Both the position numbers and the translations under genes were made by a program. Of a stretch of DNA of 64,000 nt, positions 11,070 to 21,893 are shown piece by piece (the first letter of the stretch is position 1; each line of letters opens with the position of its first letter). This DNA comes from Allotamlana fucoidanivorans (GTDB taxonomy: Bacteria; Bacteroidota; Bacteroidia; Flavobacteriales; Flavobacteriaceae): positions 62,001 to 126,000 of the forward strand of contig NZ_VDCS01000006.1 in NCBI RefSeq assembly GCF_006265225.1. The letters are read 5' to 3'. The notes below the pieces were generated by a model that did no database searches, had not been told where the DNA came from, and saw only the letters and a list, made by a program, of their open reading frames with translations.

Positions 11070-11129
11070 GAAACAAACTGTAACAATCAAAAAGCCAACC
11101 CATCTATATTATAACAAACTGAGTTTTTT

Positions 11130-11696
11130 TTGACGCTAACCAACCTAAATATTGAACAACTCATAACGCTTTGTAAAACAAACAACCAAACGGCACAAAT
11201 GGAAGTTTACAATCGGTATTACAAAGCCATGTATAACACAACGCTAAGAATTGTTAAAGACCATTTTGAAGCAGAAGACATCATGCAGGAGGCTTTCTTA
11301 ATTGCTTTTACAAAATTAGACAGTTTGAATGACGCCTCTATTTTTGGCTCTTGGCTTAAAAGGATTGTGGTTAATAAAAGTATTGAATATTATAACAAAA
11401 AAGTAAAAAACGGAGATATTTCAATACATGATATGCTTTATAAAATTGAAGACCAATCCGATAGTTTTAACGTTGATGAGCCATCTTCTAACAACAATAA
11501 AGTGAATCAAATTTTGAATTTAATAAAAACACTAAAAGATAATTATAGAATCAGTCTTACTCTTAATCTCATTGAAGGGTATGACTATGAAGAGATTAGT
11601 GAAATCATGAACATTTCATATGCCAATAGCAGAACAATGATTTCCAGAGCCAAAGAAAGCCTAAGAATGAAATTAGAAAAAGTAATAACCTATTAA
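11130..11696 (+). CDS. ECF-type RNA polymerase sigma factor
   Basis: The 188-aa sigma-70-family protein has region 2 at about residues 20-60 (NRYYKAMYNTT, DIMQEAFLIAF) and a region 4 helix-turn-helix at about 130-180 (YDYEEISEIMNISYANSRT, ISRAKESLR). It lacks region 3, which is typical of extracytoplasmic-function sigma factors. The start is a TTG. The next Met (residue 23) would cut into region 2, and an in-frame stop lies only a few codons upstream of the TTG, so TTG is the only reasonable start. It begins an apparent three-gene operon with a membrane protein (11-nt gap) and an exported repeat protein. Confidence 0.92.
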   Translation: MTLTNLNIEQLITLCKTNNQTAQMEVYNRYYKAMYNTTLRIVKDHFEAEDIMQEAFLIAFTKLDSLNDASIFGSWLKRIVVNKSIEYYNKKVKNGDISIHDMLYKIEDQSDSFNVDEPSSNNNKVNQILNLIKTLKDNYRISLTLNLIEGYDYEEISEIMNISYANSRTMISRAKESLRMKLEKVITY

Positions 11697-11706
11697 ACAG
11701 CTTACT

Positions 11707-12267
11707 ATGGATAATAAATTTGAAAACTTATTTAAAGATTTAGAAGGTTATTTTGATATAGAAACACCTCATTCTGATCATGAAAATCGTTTTCTAAATA
11801 AACTCGCAAAACAAAACAATCAAAAATTAATGGTTGCGAAGCCAAAAGTTAATTTTTGGAAACCTTTGGTAGCTGTTGCGGCATCCATTATATTATTAAT
11901 TTCGGTCTTCATCACCTTGGCTCCCGAAAAAACATCTATTGATCTGGCTAGTGTATCTCCAAAAATGGCACAAACACAAGATTTTTTTACAGCCACCATA
12001 AATATTGAGTTAAAAAGACTTCAAGAAGAATCAGCCCCAGAAGCACAGTTATTAATAAAAGATGCACTTACCAAAATTAAACACTTAGAACATGATTATG
12101 AAAATCTCAAAGCAGATTTAAAAGAAAGTGGTGAAGATCATCGTGTTATTTACGCCATGATTTCAAACTTTCAAAATAGAATTGACATTTTACAACACAC
12201 TCTAGAGCAAATTAATTTAGTTAAACAATTAAAACAATCATCAAATGAAACGAGCAGCACTATTTAG
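11707..12267 (+). CDS. Single-pass membrane protein, probable anti-sigma partner
   Basis: The 186-aa protein has a soluble N-terminus (about 1-55), one transmembrane helix (about 57-76, PLVAVAASIILLISVFITL) and an extracytoplasmic part rich in coiled-coil heptads (about 100-175). That topology and the position directly downstream of an ECF sigma gene match anti-sigma factors. No zinc-binding anti-sigma motif (HxxxCxxC) is present, so the assignment rests on context. The last 23 nt overlap the next gene, implying translational coupling. Confidence 0.72.
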   Translation: MDNKFENLFKDLEGYFDIETPHSDHENRFLNKLAKQNNQKLMVAKPKVNFWKPLVAVAASIILLISVFITLAPEKTSIDLASVSPKMAQTQDFFTATINIELKRLQEESAPEAQLLIKDALTKIKHLEHDYENLKADLKESGEDHRVIYAMISNFQNRIDILQHTLEQINLVKQLKQSSNETSSTI

Positions 12268-13333
12268 TATATTGGTAGCACTCATCATGCATCCGCAGAC
12301 AACTTCTGCATCAGTCAATACCAACTTTAAACACACCAAGACAAAAACCATAAAAAGAGAGTTTTCGGTCAGTAAAAATGCTTTGCTAAAAGTAAATAAT
12401 AGTTACGGAAATCTGGATGTGATTACGTGGAATCAAAATCGTATAGAGTTTGTTATAACCATTAAAACTTCTGGGAACAATGAAGAACAAACAGTTGAAA
12501 AATTAAATGATATTCACGTAGAATTCTCAGCTACAGATGAGCTAGTTTCTGCAGAAACATTTTTTGGCAAAAAAAAATCAAGCTCCTGGTGGAACTGGAG
12601 TAATAACAGCAAAGTAAAAATGGAGATTCACTACCTTATTAAAGTTCCAACTACTAATTCTGTTAATCTAAATAATGATTACGGGAATATTAACTTGGGT
12701 AAACTAGAGGGAACAGCACAATTAAGTTGTGATTATGGTAAAATAGTAACAGAAGAATTAATGGCTAGCAATAATAGTTTGAGTTTTGATTACTCAAAGG
12801 GATGCTACTTTGAGTATATTAAAGGAGGAAAAATAAGTGCAGATTACAGCGATTTTACCATAGCCAAAACTAACGAAATAAGCATAAATGCTGACTATAC
12901 GAATTCTAAAATTGAAATTGCAGAAAATATAAATTACAATTGCGACTATGGCAACATAAAAATAGACAAAGCAAATAATGTAAATGGCAATGGTGATTAT
13001 TTAACCTTGGTGATAGGCGAAGTTTATAAAAACATATCTTTAAAAGCAGACTATGGCTCCATTAAGATTAAAAGAATGAATGAAAACGCACAAAATATTA
13101 CTATTAAATCTGATTATGTTGGTATAAAAATTGGCATGGCACCCACCTATCATTTTAATTTTGATTTAAAATTAGACTACGGGGCTTTACAAAGCGATTT
13201 AGATTTACATTTTACAAAAAAGGATGTAGATGGTTCAGATAAGCATTATATGGGGTACTTTGGAAACCAATCTACCTCAAATCATATTAACATCACATCA
13301 GATTACGGCAGTGTATCGTTTTACAAAAATTAA
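12245..13333 (+). CDS. Exported beta-repeat protein, DUF4097-like
   Basis: The 362-aa product has a signal peptide (about residues 1-22) and then many short repeats centred on a DYG or DY core: NNDYGNINL, SCDYGKIV, SADYSDFT, NADYTNSK, NCDYGNIK, KADYGSIK, KSDYVGIK and LDYGAL. This spacing of about 20 residues suggests a beta-helix or beta-solenoid, as in DUF4097-type putative adhesins. It is probably on the periplasmic or outer-membrane face. It overlaps the upstream membrane-protein gene by 23 nt and so is likely an output or sensor of the ECF system. The function is not established. Confidence 0.75.
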   Translation: MKRAALFSILVALIMHPQTTSASVNTNFKHTKTKTIKREFSVSKNALLKVNNSYGNLDVITWNQNRIEFVITIKTSGNNEEQTVEKLNDIHVEFSATDELVSAETFFGKKKSSSWWNWSNNSKVKMEIHYLIKVPTTNSVNLNNDYGNINLGKLEGTAQLSCDYGKIVTEELMASNNSLSFDYSKGCYFEYIKGGKISADYSDFTIAKTNEISINADYTNSKIEIAENINYNCDYGNIKIDKANNVNGNGDYLTLVIGEVYKNISLKADYGSIKIKRMNENAQNITIKSDYVGIKIGMAPTYHFNFDLKLDYGALQSDLDLHFTKKDVDGSDKHYMGYFGNQSTSNHINITSDYGSVSFYKN

Positions 13334-13343
13334 TCATTAAAAA

Positions 13344-13380
13344 AGGGAATCATTTTAATTATTGATTCCCTACTTTTTTT
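13344..13380. terminator. Intrinsic terminator between convergent genes
   Basis: A perfect 9-bp stem (13344-13352 AGGGAATCA with 13363-13371 TGATTCCCT) has a 10-nt loop and a T-run on the right. A-residues lie on the left. It ends the ECF operon and may also serve katG on the opposite strand. Confidence 0.88.
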
Positions 13381-13396
13381 CAGATTATAAATATCT

Positions 13397-15622
<2,226 letters not shown>

Positions 15623-15816
15623 CTAAATTTAATCAATTATTTATCGATTTCGGATAAACTACATTTTTATATATTATCTATTCATTGATAAAATTTATTT
15701 TAAAACACATTATTCATAGAAAATAAAAATAGTTGTAGATTTTAAGAGATGTTATCCATTTTCATTATCAAATGTTATTTAATATTACTACTTTTAAAAT
15801 CCAAAACAAAAACACT

Positions 15817-16314
15817 ATGGCACATATTACTTTGGGCGGAAACCCGGTAACAACTTCAGGTGATTTACCAAGTATTGGTTCACAAATAAAAGACTTTGAA
15901 CTAGTTGCAACAGATTTATCAAGTAAAACATTAAGTGATTTTAAAAACTATAAATTGATTTTAAACATCTTTCCTAGTGTAAACACTGGTGTTTGTTCGG
16001 CGTCTGTAAGAGCGTTTAATAAAGCAGCCTCAGAATTAGAAAATACTAAAGTGTTATGCATTTCAAGAGACCTACCTTTTTCTCAAGAACAATTTTGTGC
16101 TGCTGAGGGATTAGAAAATGTGGTTATGCTTTCTGATTATAAAACTGGGCAATTTGGAAAAGATTATGGCCTGATTATGCAAAATGGTATTTTTGATGCG
16201 TTGCTGTCAAGATGCATTATTATAACCAACGAAAATAACAAGGTCATTTACACAGAACAAGTTCCCGAAATTGGTCAGGAACCAAATTATGAGGCCGCAT
16301 TGAATGCGCTGTAA
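15817..16314 (+). CDS. tpx: Thiol peroxidase (Tpx)
   Basis: From the ATG at 15817 the protein is 165 aa, the normal Tpx length. An in-frame upstream ATG at 15772 would add 15 residues not expected for the family, so I reject it. The peroxidatic Cys60 is in SVNTGVCSASVR and the resolving Cys94 in EQFCAAEG, the diagnostic atypical 2-Cys pair. It reduces peroxides with thioredoxin in the cytosol or periplasm; no signal is visible. The stop codon overlaps the next start by one base (TAATG), so dgkA is coupled to it. Confidence 0.95.
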   Translation: MAHITLGGNPVTTSGDLPSIGSQIKDFELVATDLSSKTLSDFKNYKLILNIFPSVNTGVCSASVRAFNKAASELENTKVLCISRDLPFSQEQFCAAEGLENVVMLSDYKTGQFGKDYGLIMQNGIFDALLSRCIIITNENNKVIYTEQVPEIGQEPNYEAALNAL

Positions 16315-16682
16315 TGATCAAACAGGAATCTTTTTTCATTAACCGATTAAAAAGTGTTGGCTACGCTTTTAGAGGGGCTTTATTACTACTTAAAACGGAG
16401 GCTAGTATTCAAGTTCAATTTGTCATTGGATTCTGTGTTACCGTTGCAGGGTTTTATTTTAAAATCTCCGCTTTTGAGTGGTTAATACAATGTCTTGCCA
16501 TTGGGTTAGTCATAAGCATGGAAGGCATAAATACAGCCATTGAAGAAATGGCAAATTTCATTCACCCAGAACATCACAAAAAAATTGGTTTAATAAAAGA
16601 TATTGCGGCCGGCGCCGTATTTATTGCCTCTGTTTTTGCATGCATTGCTGGTTTAATTATTTACATTCCAAAGATTTTTTAA
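16314..16682 (+). CDS. dgkA: Diacylglycerol kinase family membrane protein (DgkA)
   Basis: The 122-aa integral membrane protein has the prokaryotic DgkA signature EGINTAIEEMANFI followed by HPEHHKKIGLIKDIAAGAV. Three hydrophobic helices lie at about 35-50, 53-70 and 98-118. Members phosphorylate diacylglycerol or undecaprenol; the substrate cannot be told from sequence. Start and stop overlap with tpx by one base. Confidence 0.93.
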   Translation: MIKQESFFINRLKSVGYAFRGALLLLKTEASIQVQFVIGFCVTVAGFYFKISAFEWLIQCLAIGLVISMEGINTAIEEMANFIHPEHHKKIGLIKDIAAGAVFIASVFACIAGLIIYIPKIF

Positions 16683-16791
16683 ATACTATTCTTTTTAGGA
16701 TAAACGTTAGTAATTTGTATTTTTGTCGCACTGTGAAAACCATTATTTTTAACCTTATAATTGTAAGACACATAGAATCAACAAACCCTTA

Positions 16792-19179
16792 ATGGCTAAA
16801 CGAAAACCTAAAACTAGAAAGGCACCTACTAAAAGATTAAAAATGCCTAGCCTAAAATTATCTAGCCAACAAAAATTGGTATTTGGTAGTTTTTTAGTCA
16901 TTAGTGGCTTACTTCTTTTTATTGCATTTTTTTCTTTTTTATTTACAGGTGATGCCGATCAAAGTGCACTTTCAGAATTTGCTTCGCGTGAGATAAAAAC
17001 AAAAAACTGGCTAAGTAAATCTGGTGCTTGGATTAGTCATTTTTTTATTCAACAAGGTTTTGGTATTGCCGCTTTTATTTTCTCGGGGTTAGTTTTTTTA
17101 TCTGGCGTTTATGTTCTTATGGACTTAAAGGCATCAAAACTAAGAAAACATTGGTTTTGGGGCATTCTAATCGTTATTTGGTTATCTATTCTACTTGGTT
17201 TTTTTAATGAACAGAATGATATTTTAGGAGGTGTTATAGGATTTGAAATAAACACATTTCTACAAGATTATATTGGAAAAACAGGAACATCACTTCTGCT
17301 CCTCTTCGGATTAATAACCTACTTAGCTTTACGTTTTAAAATTACATTTGAAACCTTTATTAATATTTTCAAAAAAGCTAAGCGTAACATTAAAAGTGAA
17401 TTATCTGACACCTCTGAAGATGTTTTTGTGCCGTTGGACAATAATTTATCTGATGAAGCGGAAGCCATTAAATCTGCTTTTGACATATCTTTGGAAGATG
17501 ACTCGTCAGAACCGTTAAAAGAAGAGCCAAAAAGTAAACCTAATCAACCACTTGAGGTCAATATTACTAAACCAGAAGCTGAAGAAGAATCTGAAATAGA
17601 AATAAAAGTTGAGCAAGTAAAAGAAGAAGTTTCAGAAACCGATAATCTCGCCAATAAATTAGTTGAAGACTTCGGGCAATTTGATCCTACTTTAGAGCTT
17701 GCCAAATACCAATTCCCCACTCTCGATTTATTAAAAAAATATGATGCCGAAGGTATTAAAATAAATCAGGACGAACTTGAAGAAAACAAAAACAAAATTG
17801 TTGAAACTCTTAGTAACTATAAAATTGGTATTGCCAGTATAAAAGCTACAATAGGACCTACAGTAACCTTATATGAAATTGTACCTGATGCTGGTATTAG
17901 AATTTCAAAAATTAAAAACCTAGAAGACGATATAGCTTTATCACTTTCTGCGTTAGGCATCCGTATTATTGCCCCTATTCCTGGTAAAGGGACTATTGGT
18001 ATTGAAGTGCCTAATAAAAATGCTACCATTGTATCTATGAGGTCTGTGATTGCATCAAAGAAATTTCAGAGCTCGGAAATGCAACTTCCTATTGCCTTGG
18101 GAAAAACCATTAGCAATGAAACATTTGTGGTAGACTTGGCAAAAATGCCACACTTACTTATGGCGGGAGCAACAGGTCAAGGTAAATCGGTTGGTTTAAA
18201 TGCTGTTTTAACCTCACTACTCTATAAAAAACACCCAGCAGAAGTTAAGTTTGTTTTAGTTGATCCTAAAAAGGTAGAGCTAACACTCTTCAATAAAATT
18301 GAACGCCATTATTTGGCCAAGTTACCTGATAGCGAAGACGCCATTATAACTGATAATACCAAAGTTATCAATACATTGAACTCTTTATGTATTGAAATGG
18401 ATAACCGCTACGAGTTACTAAAAAATGCCATGTGTAGAAACATTGCAGAGTACAACGCTAAATTTAAGGCCAGAAAATTGAACCCTAATGAAGGCCATCA
18501 ATTTTTACCTTATATTGTTTTGGTTGTTGATGAGTTTGCTGATTTAATCATGACCGCAGGCAAAGAAGTAGAAACACCAATAGCCCGTTTAGCACAACTT
18601 GCCAGAGCCATTGGTATTCACTTAATTATTGCCACCCAACGGCCTTCGGTTAATGTAATTACAGGTATAATAAAAGCAAATTTCCCTGCTAGAATAGCTT
18701 TTAGAGTAACCTCTAAAATTGATTCTAGAACTATTCTTGACGGGGCTGGTGCCGATCAGCTTATTGGTCGTGGTGATATGCTCTACACACAGGGCAATGA
18801 TCTTATTCGAATTCAATGCGCATTTGTTGATACCCCAGAGGTTGAAAAAATAACAGATTATATTGGCTCGCAAAAAGCGTACCCTGATGCTTATATGCTT
18901 CCTGAATATGTAGGTGAAGAAAGTGGCACAAGTCTTGATATTGATATCTCAGATAGAGATAAGCTATTCAAAGATGCTGCCATAGTTATTGTAACAGCAC
19001 AACAAGGCTCAGCTTCTTTATTACAACGAAAATTAAAATTAGGCTATAACAGAGCGGGCAGATTGATAGATCAGCTAGAAGCTGCAGGTATAGTAGGTCC
19101 ATTTGAAGGCAGTAAAGCCAGACAAGTACTAATCCCCGATTTAATCGCTCTTGATCAGCATTTAGAAAATGAAATATAA
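16792..19179 (+). CDS. ftsK: DNA translocase FtsK
   Basis: The 795-aa protein has a basic N-terminus, four transmembrane helices in the first 180 residues, an acidic and charged linker (about 200-290), and a RecA-like motor with Walker A GATGQGKSVG near residue 460 and Walker B VVDEFADL near 580. A C-terminal winged-helix gamma domain is also present (KLGYNRAGRLIDQLEAAGIV), the part that reads KOPS sites and touches XerD. It pumps chromosome ends through the closing septum. The lolA gene follows directly, with start sites overlapping or just past the ftsK stop. Confidence 0.97.
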   Translation: MAKRKPKTRKAPTKRLKMPSLKLSSQQKLVFGSFLVISGLLLFIAFFSFLFTGDADQSALSEFASREIKTKNWLSKSGAWISHFFIQQGFGIAAFIFSGLVFLSGVYVLMDLKASKLRKHWFWGILIVIWLSILLGFFNEQNDILGGVIGFEINTFLQDYIGKTGTSLLLLFGLITYLALRFKITFETFINIFKKAKRNIKSELSDTSEDVFVPLDNNLSDEAEAIKSAFDISLEDDSSEPLKEEPKSKPNQPLEVNITKPEAEEESEIEIKVEQVKEEVSETDNLANKLVEDFGQFDPTLELAKYQFPTLDLLKKYDAEGIKINQDELEENKNKIVETLSNYKIGIASIKATIGPTVTLYEIVPDAGIRISKIKNLEDDIALSLSALGIRIIAPIPGKGTIGIEVPNKNATIVSMRSVIASKKFQSSEMQLPIALGKTISNETFVVDLAKMPHLLMAGATGQGKSVGLNAVLTSLLYKKHPAEVKFVLVDPKKVELTLFNKIERHYLAKLPDSEDAIITDNTKVINTLNSLCIEMDNRYELLKNAMCRNIAEYNAKFKARKLNPNEGHQFLPYIVLVVDEFADLIMTAGKEVETPIARLAQLARAIGIHLIIATQRPSVNVITGIIKANFPARIAFRVTSKIDSRTILDGAGADQLIGRGDMLYTQGNDLIRIQCAFVDTPEVEKITDYIGSQKAYPDAYMLPEYVGEESGTSLDIDISDRDKLFKDAAIVIVTAQQGSASLLQRKLKLGYNRAGRLIDQLEAAGIVGPFEGSKARQVLIPDLIALDQHLENEI

Positions 19180-19189
19180 TTTTATAAAA

Positions 19190-19822
19190 ATGAATAAATT
19201 TTTCACCCTATTAATACTCACTTTTTCGCTTCAAGTGTTTGCACAAAATGATGCTAAGACTCTTTTAAATGAGGTTTCAAACAAGGTAAAAGGTTACGGC
19301 AATATTTCTCTTGAGTTTAAATATGTTCTAGAAAACACCGCTGAAAACATAAAACAAGAAACTAAAGGAGACGTTGTTATGGCAGGTAACAAATACCGTT
19401 TAAACATCCTTGGTATTACTCAGCTTTTTGATGGAGCCAAACTTTATAGTATAAGTACGGAAGATGAGGAAGTTACTGTGAGTTCAGACGATGATGAAAA
19501 TGAAACAATTGCACCTAGTAAAATGCTTTCGTTTTATGAAGACGGCTATACGTATAAACTTGATATCACGCAAGATATTAAAGGTAGGAAGATTCAATAT
19601 GTGAAGCTTACTCCAATTGATTCTAACTCTGAAATTAAAGAGCTTTTTTTAGGCATAGATGCGCAAACAAAACATATTTATAACTTAATTCAAGTAGGTA
19701 TTAACGGCACAAAAACCACTTTAACTGTTAATTCTTTTGAAACAAATCAGCCTTTACCAAAAGGCTTGTTTACCTTTGACGCTAGCAAATACAAAGATTA
19801 TTACATCAACAACTTAGATTAA
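19190..19822 (+). CDS. lolA: Outer-membrane lipoprotein carrier protein LolA
   Basis: From the ATG at 19190 the protein is 210 aa with a classical signal peptide (MNKFFTLLILTFSLQVFAQ). An in-frame ATG at 19169 would add seven residues (MKYNFIK) and overlap ftsK, which spoils nothing but is less likely. The body is the LolA/LppC-like incomplete barrel with conserved segments YRLNILGITQLFDGAKLY and KELFLGIDAQT. It shuttles lipoproteins across the periplasm to the outer membrane. The next gene, an Lpt permease, starts 8 nt after its stop, so lipoprotein and LPS transport are linked in one operon. Confidence 0.9.
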   Translation: MNKFFTLLILTFSLQVFAQNDAKTLLNEVSNKVKGYGNISLEFKYVLENTAENIKQETKGDVVMAGNKYRLNILGITQLFDGAKLYSISTEDEEVTVSSDDDENETIAPSKMLSFYEDGYTYKLDITQDIKGRKIQYVKLTPIDSNSEIKELFLGIDAQTKHIYNLIQVGINGTKTTLTVNSFETNQPLPKGLFTFDASKYKDYYINNLD

Positions 19823-19830
19823 GTAAACTA

Positions 19831-21825
19831 GTGAAGATACTAGATCGCTATATATTAACAACGTACCTAAAAACTTTTCTCAGCGTGTTTATCATACTTA
19901 TGCTGATTTTTGTTTTACAAACGGTTTGGCTTTACATAAAAGAACTAGCTGGAAAAGATCTTGATTTAATTGTGATTTTTAAGTTTTTAGCGTATTTCAT
20001 GCCTAAATTAATTCCTTTAGTTTTACCATTAACCATTTTACTGGCTTCCATCATGGTGTTTGGAAGTTTTGCTGAAAACTATGAGTTTGCAGCCATGAAA
20101 TCTACAGGAATTTCGTTACAGCGCGCCATGTCTGGCTTAAGTATTTTTATTGTTATTCTCGGCATTGTAACCTTTTTCTTTTCAAACAATGTTATCCCTT
20201 GGGCAGAATTAAATTCTTATAATTTAAGACGAAATATTGCCAAAATAAAGCCTTCTATGGGGATTGCTGAAGGCCAGTTTAATGAAATTGAATCGACACC
20301 TTACAATATAAAGGTAGAAAAGAAAAGTGGAGACCGCGGTCAATTTTTAGAAGATGTTACCATTCATGTGAAAGGATCAAATGGTAGAACCAATTCTTCA
20401 GTAATAAAGTCAAAAACAGGAGAACTTGCTAGTGAAGAGGATTCAAATGTTTTAAAATTGATTTTATTAGACGGTTATTATTACAGCGATATGGCCGCCA
20501 AAAAACCTGCTGAAAAAAATAAAAAACCCTTTGTTAAGAGTTACTTTGAAAAGAAAATTATAAATATTGATTTATCTGAATTAAATAGTGTTGATTTTGA
20601 TGAGCAATCACAAACGGACAAATACAATATGCTAGATGTGGTTGATTTGAATAAAACAATTGATTCTCTTGTGGTAAAAAGTAAAGACGATCACGAATCT
20701 TTTTCAAAAAACTTATTTCAAAGATCAGGTGTTTCTATATATCGTCCTAAAAAACAAGCAAAGGATTCGGTTTACCTAGGTCCTATTCTTGATGTTTTTA
20801 ATACAAAGCAAAAATTACAGGTGGTTGATGCTGCTATAAAGGCATTTACAAGTTCTAAGCAAATATTAACTTCAAAAGAAGAAACAACAAAACTTTCTAA
20901 AGCCTGGTTAAATAGGCATATTATTTCTTTACATGAAAAATTTGCCTTAGGTTTTGCTTGTGTTATCTTATTCTTTGTTGGGGCACCATTAGGCGCCTTA
21001 ATTAGGAAAGGTGGTATTGGTTTACCTATGGTTATTGCTATCGTGCTATTTCTAACCTATCACTTTATAGGTATTTTTGCAACCAATAGCGCTAAGGGCG
21101 ATGGTATTAACCCTATTCTAGCAAGTTGGTTTTCTACCTTGGTTATGTTACCGCTTGGTATATTTTTAACCAAAAGAGCCACAGAGGATCGTGGTTTGTT
21201 TGAAACAGATGGTTTGTTAGAACCTCTAAAAAAACTATTTCGCATAAAAAAGAAAGCGCTGCTTGAAGATTATTCATCCTTCCCTAAATCAAGTGAAGAA
21301 TATAGGCGTTTAAATAAAAATGAAAACAATACTTTAATTGATATTGTTAGAAATTATAACCAATATGAGTATTCTTTAAAATATAGAAATACGGCCTTAG
21401 CAGTCTTAGATTCCAGAGGAATTACCAAACAACAACTAAAATTTGCCGGACATTTTAAAAATCAAAAATATGAAGATTCTTTACGCTTAAAGAATACGTT
21501 TGAAGAAGATTCTAACTTGGCATTGGTTTTATATATTTTTATGACGCTTCTTATTTTAGTTGGAAGTATTTTAAAGAACAATAAGTTTCCTGTAACTGGC
21601 AATATTCTATTTATTTTAGGAATTCTCATCGGAATTATTTTCTTATTTGCTATTTCCAAATCTTTTTTAAGTTTTGCAAGCTATAACAAGCATATAGATA
21701 ATGAATCCAAATATAGTGGCCTTATTTTTTTATTAGTTGGCCTGCCATTATATTTTATTGTATACGTCTATACTAAAAAGAAATTCAATCAAGATTTGAA
21801 CATCAGAGAACACAACAAAGGTTAG
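19831..21825 (+). CDS. LptF/LptG family LPS export permease with C-terminal membrane extension
   Basis: The 664-aa product begins with GTG. The N-terminal 450 residues match the YjgP/YjgQ (LptF/LptG) plan: three N-terminal helices, a periplasmic beta-jellyroll domain (about 125-330) and three helices at about 370-450. This part works with LptB to lift lipopolysaccharide from the inner membrane. Residues after about 470 add a soluble stretch and about three or four more hydrophobic helices (570-650), making it well over the 350-400 aa usual in Proteobacteria. A longer form may be typical of Bacteroidota; I cannot check that here. It follows lolA by 8 nt. Confidence 0.88.
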   Translation: MKILDRYILTTYLKTFLSVFIILMLIFVLQTVWLYIKELAGKDLDLIVIFKFLAYFMPKLIPLVLPLTILLASIMVFGSFAENYEFAAMKSTGISLQRAMSGLSIFIVILGIVTFFFSNNVIPWAELNSYNLRRNIAKIKPSMGIAEGQFNEIESTPYNIKVEKKSGDRGQFLEDVTIHVKGSNGRTNSSVIKSKTGELASEEDSNVLKLILLDGYYYSDMAAKKPAEKNKKPFVKSYFEKKIINIDLSELNSVDFDEQSQTDKYNMLDVVDLNKTIDSLVVKSKDDHESFSKNLFQRSGVSIYRPKKQAKDSVYLGPILDVFNTKQKLQVVDAAIKAFTSSKQILTSKEETTKLSKAWLNRHIISLHEKFALGFACVILFFVGAPLGALIRKGGIGLPMVIAIVLFLTYHFIGIFATNSAKGDGINPILASWFSTLVMLPLGIFLTKRATEDRGLFETDGLLEPLKKLFRIKKKALLEDYSSFPKSSEEYRRLNKNENNTLIDIVRNYNQYEYSLKYRNTALAVLDSRGITKQQLKFAGHFKNQKYEDSLRLKNTFEEDSNLALVLYIFMTLLILVGSILKNNKFPVTGNILFILGILIGIIFLFAISKSFLSFASYNKHIDNESKYSGLIFLLVGLPLYFIVYVYTKKKFNQDLNIREHNKG

Positions 21826-21857
21826 CATTTGTATATCTTCGTTCTATTATAACAAAA

Positions 21858-21889
21858 TTGTGCATTCATTAAAATTAGCAATATCTTTG
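21858..21889 (+). promoter_or_regulatory. Flavobacterial promoter for ribBA
   Basis: The -33 element TTG (21858-21860) and a perfect -7 box TATCTTTG (21882-21889; consensus TAnnTTTG) are 21 nt apart. The expected transcription start falls at or next to the ATG at 21894, so the mRNA would be leaderless, or translation would begin at the in-frame ATG at 21909. Confidence 0.75.
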
Positions 21890-21893
21890 CACT

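Noticed and set aside
15772-15816. Earlier ATG for tpx
   Set aside because: It would add 15 residues not seen in the family; the ATG at 15817 gives the standard 165-aa protein.
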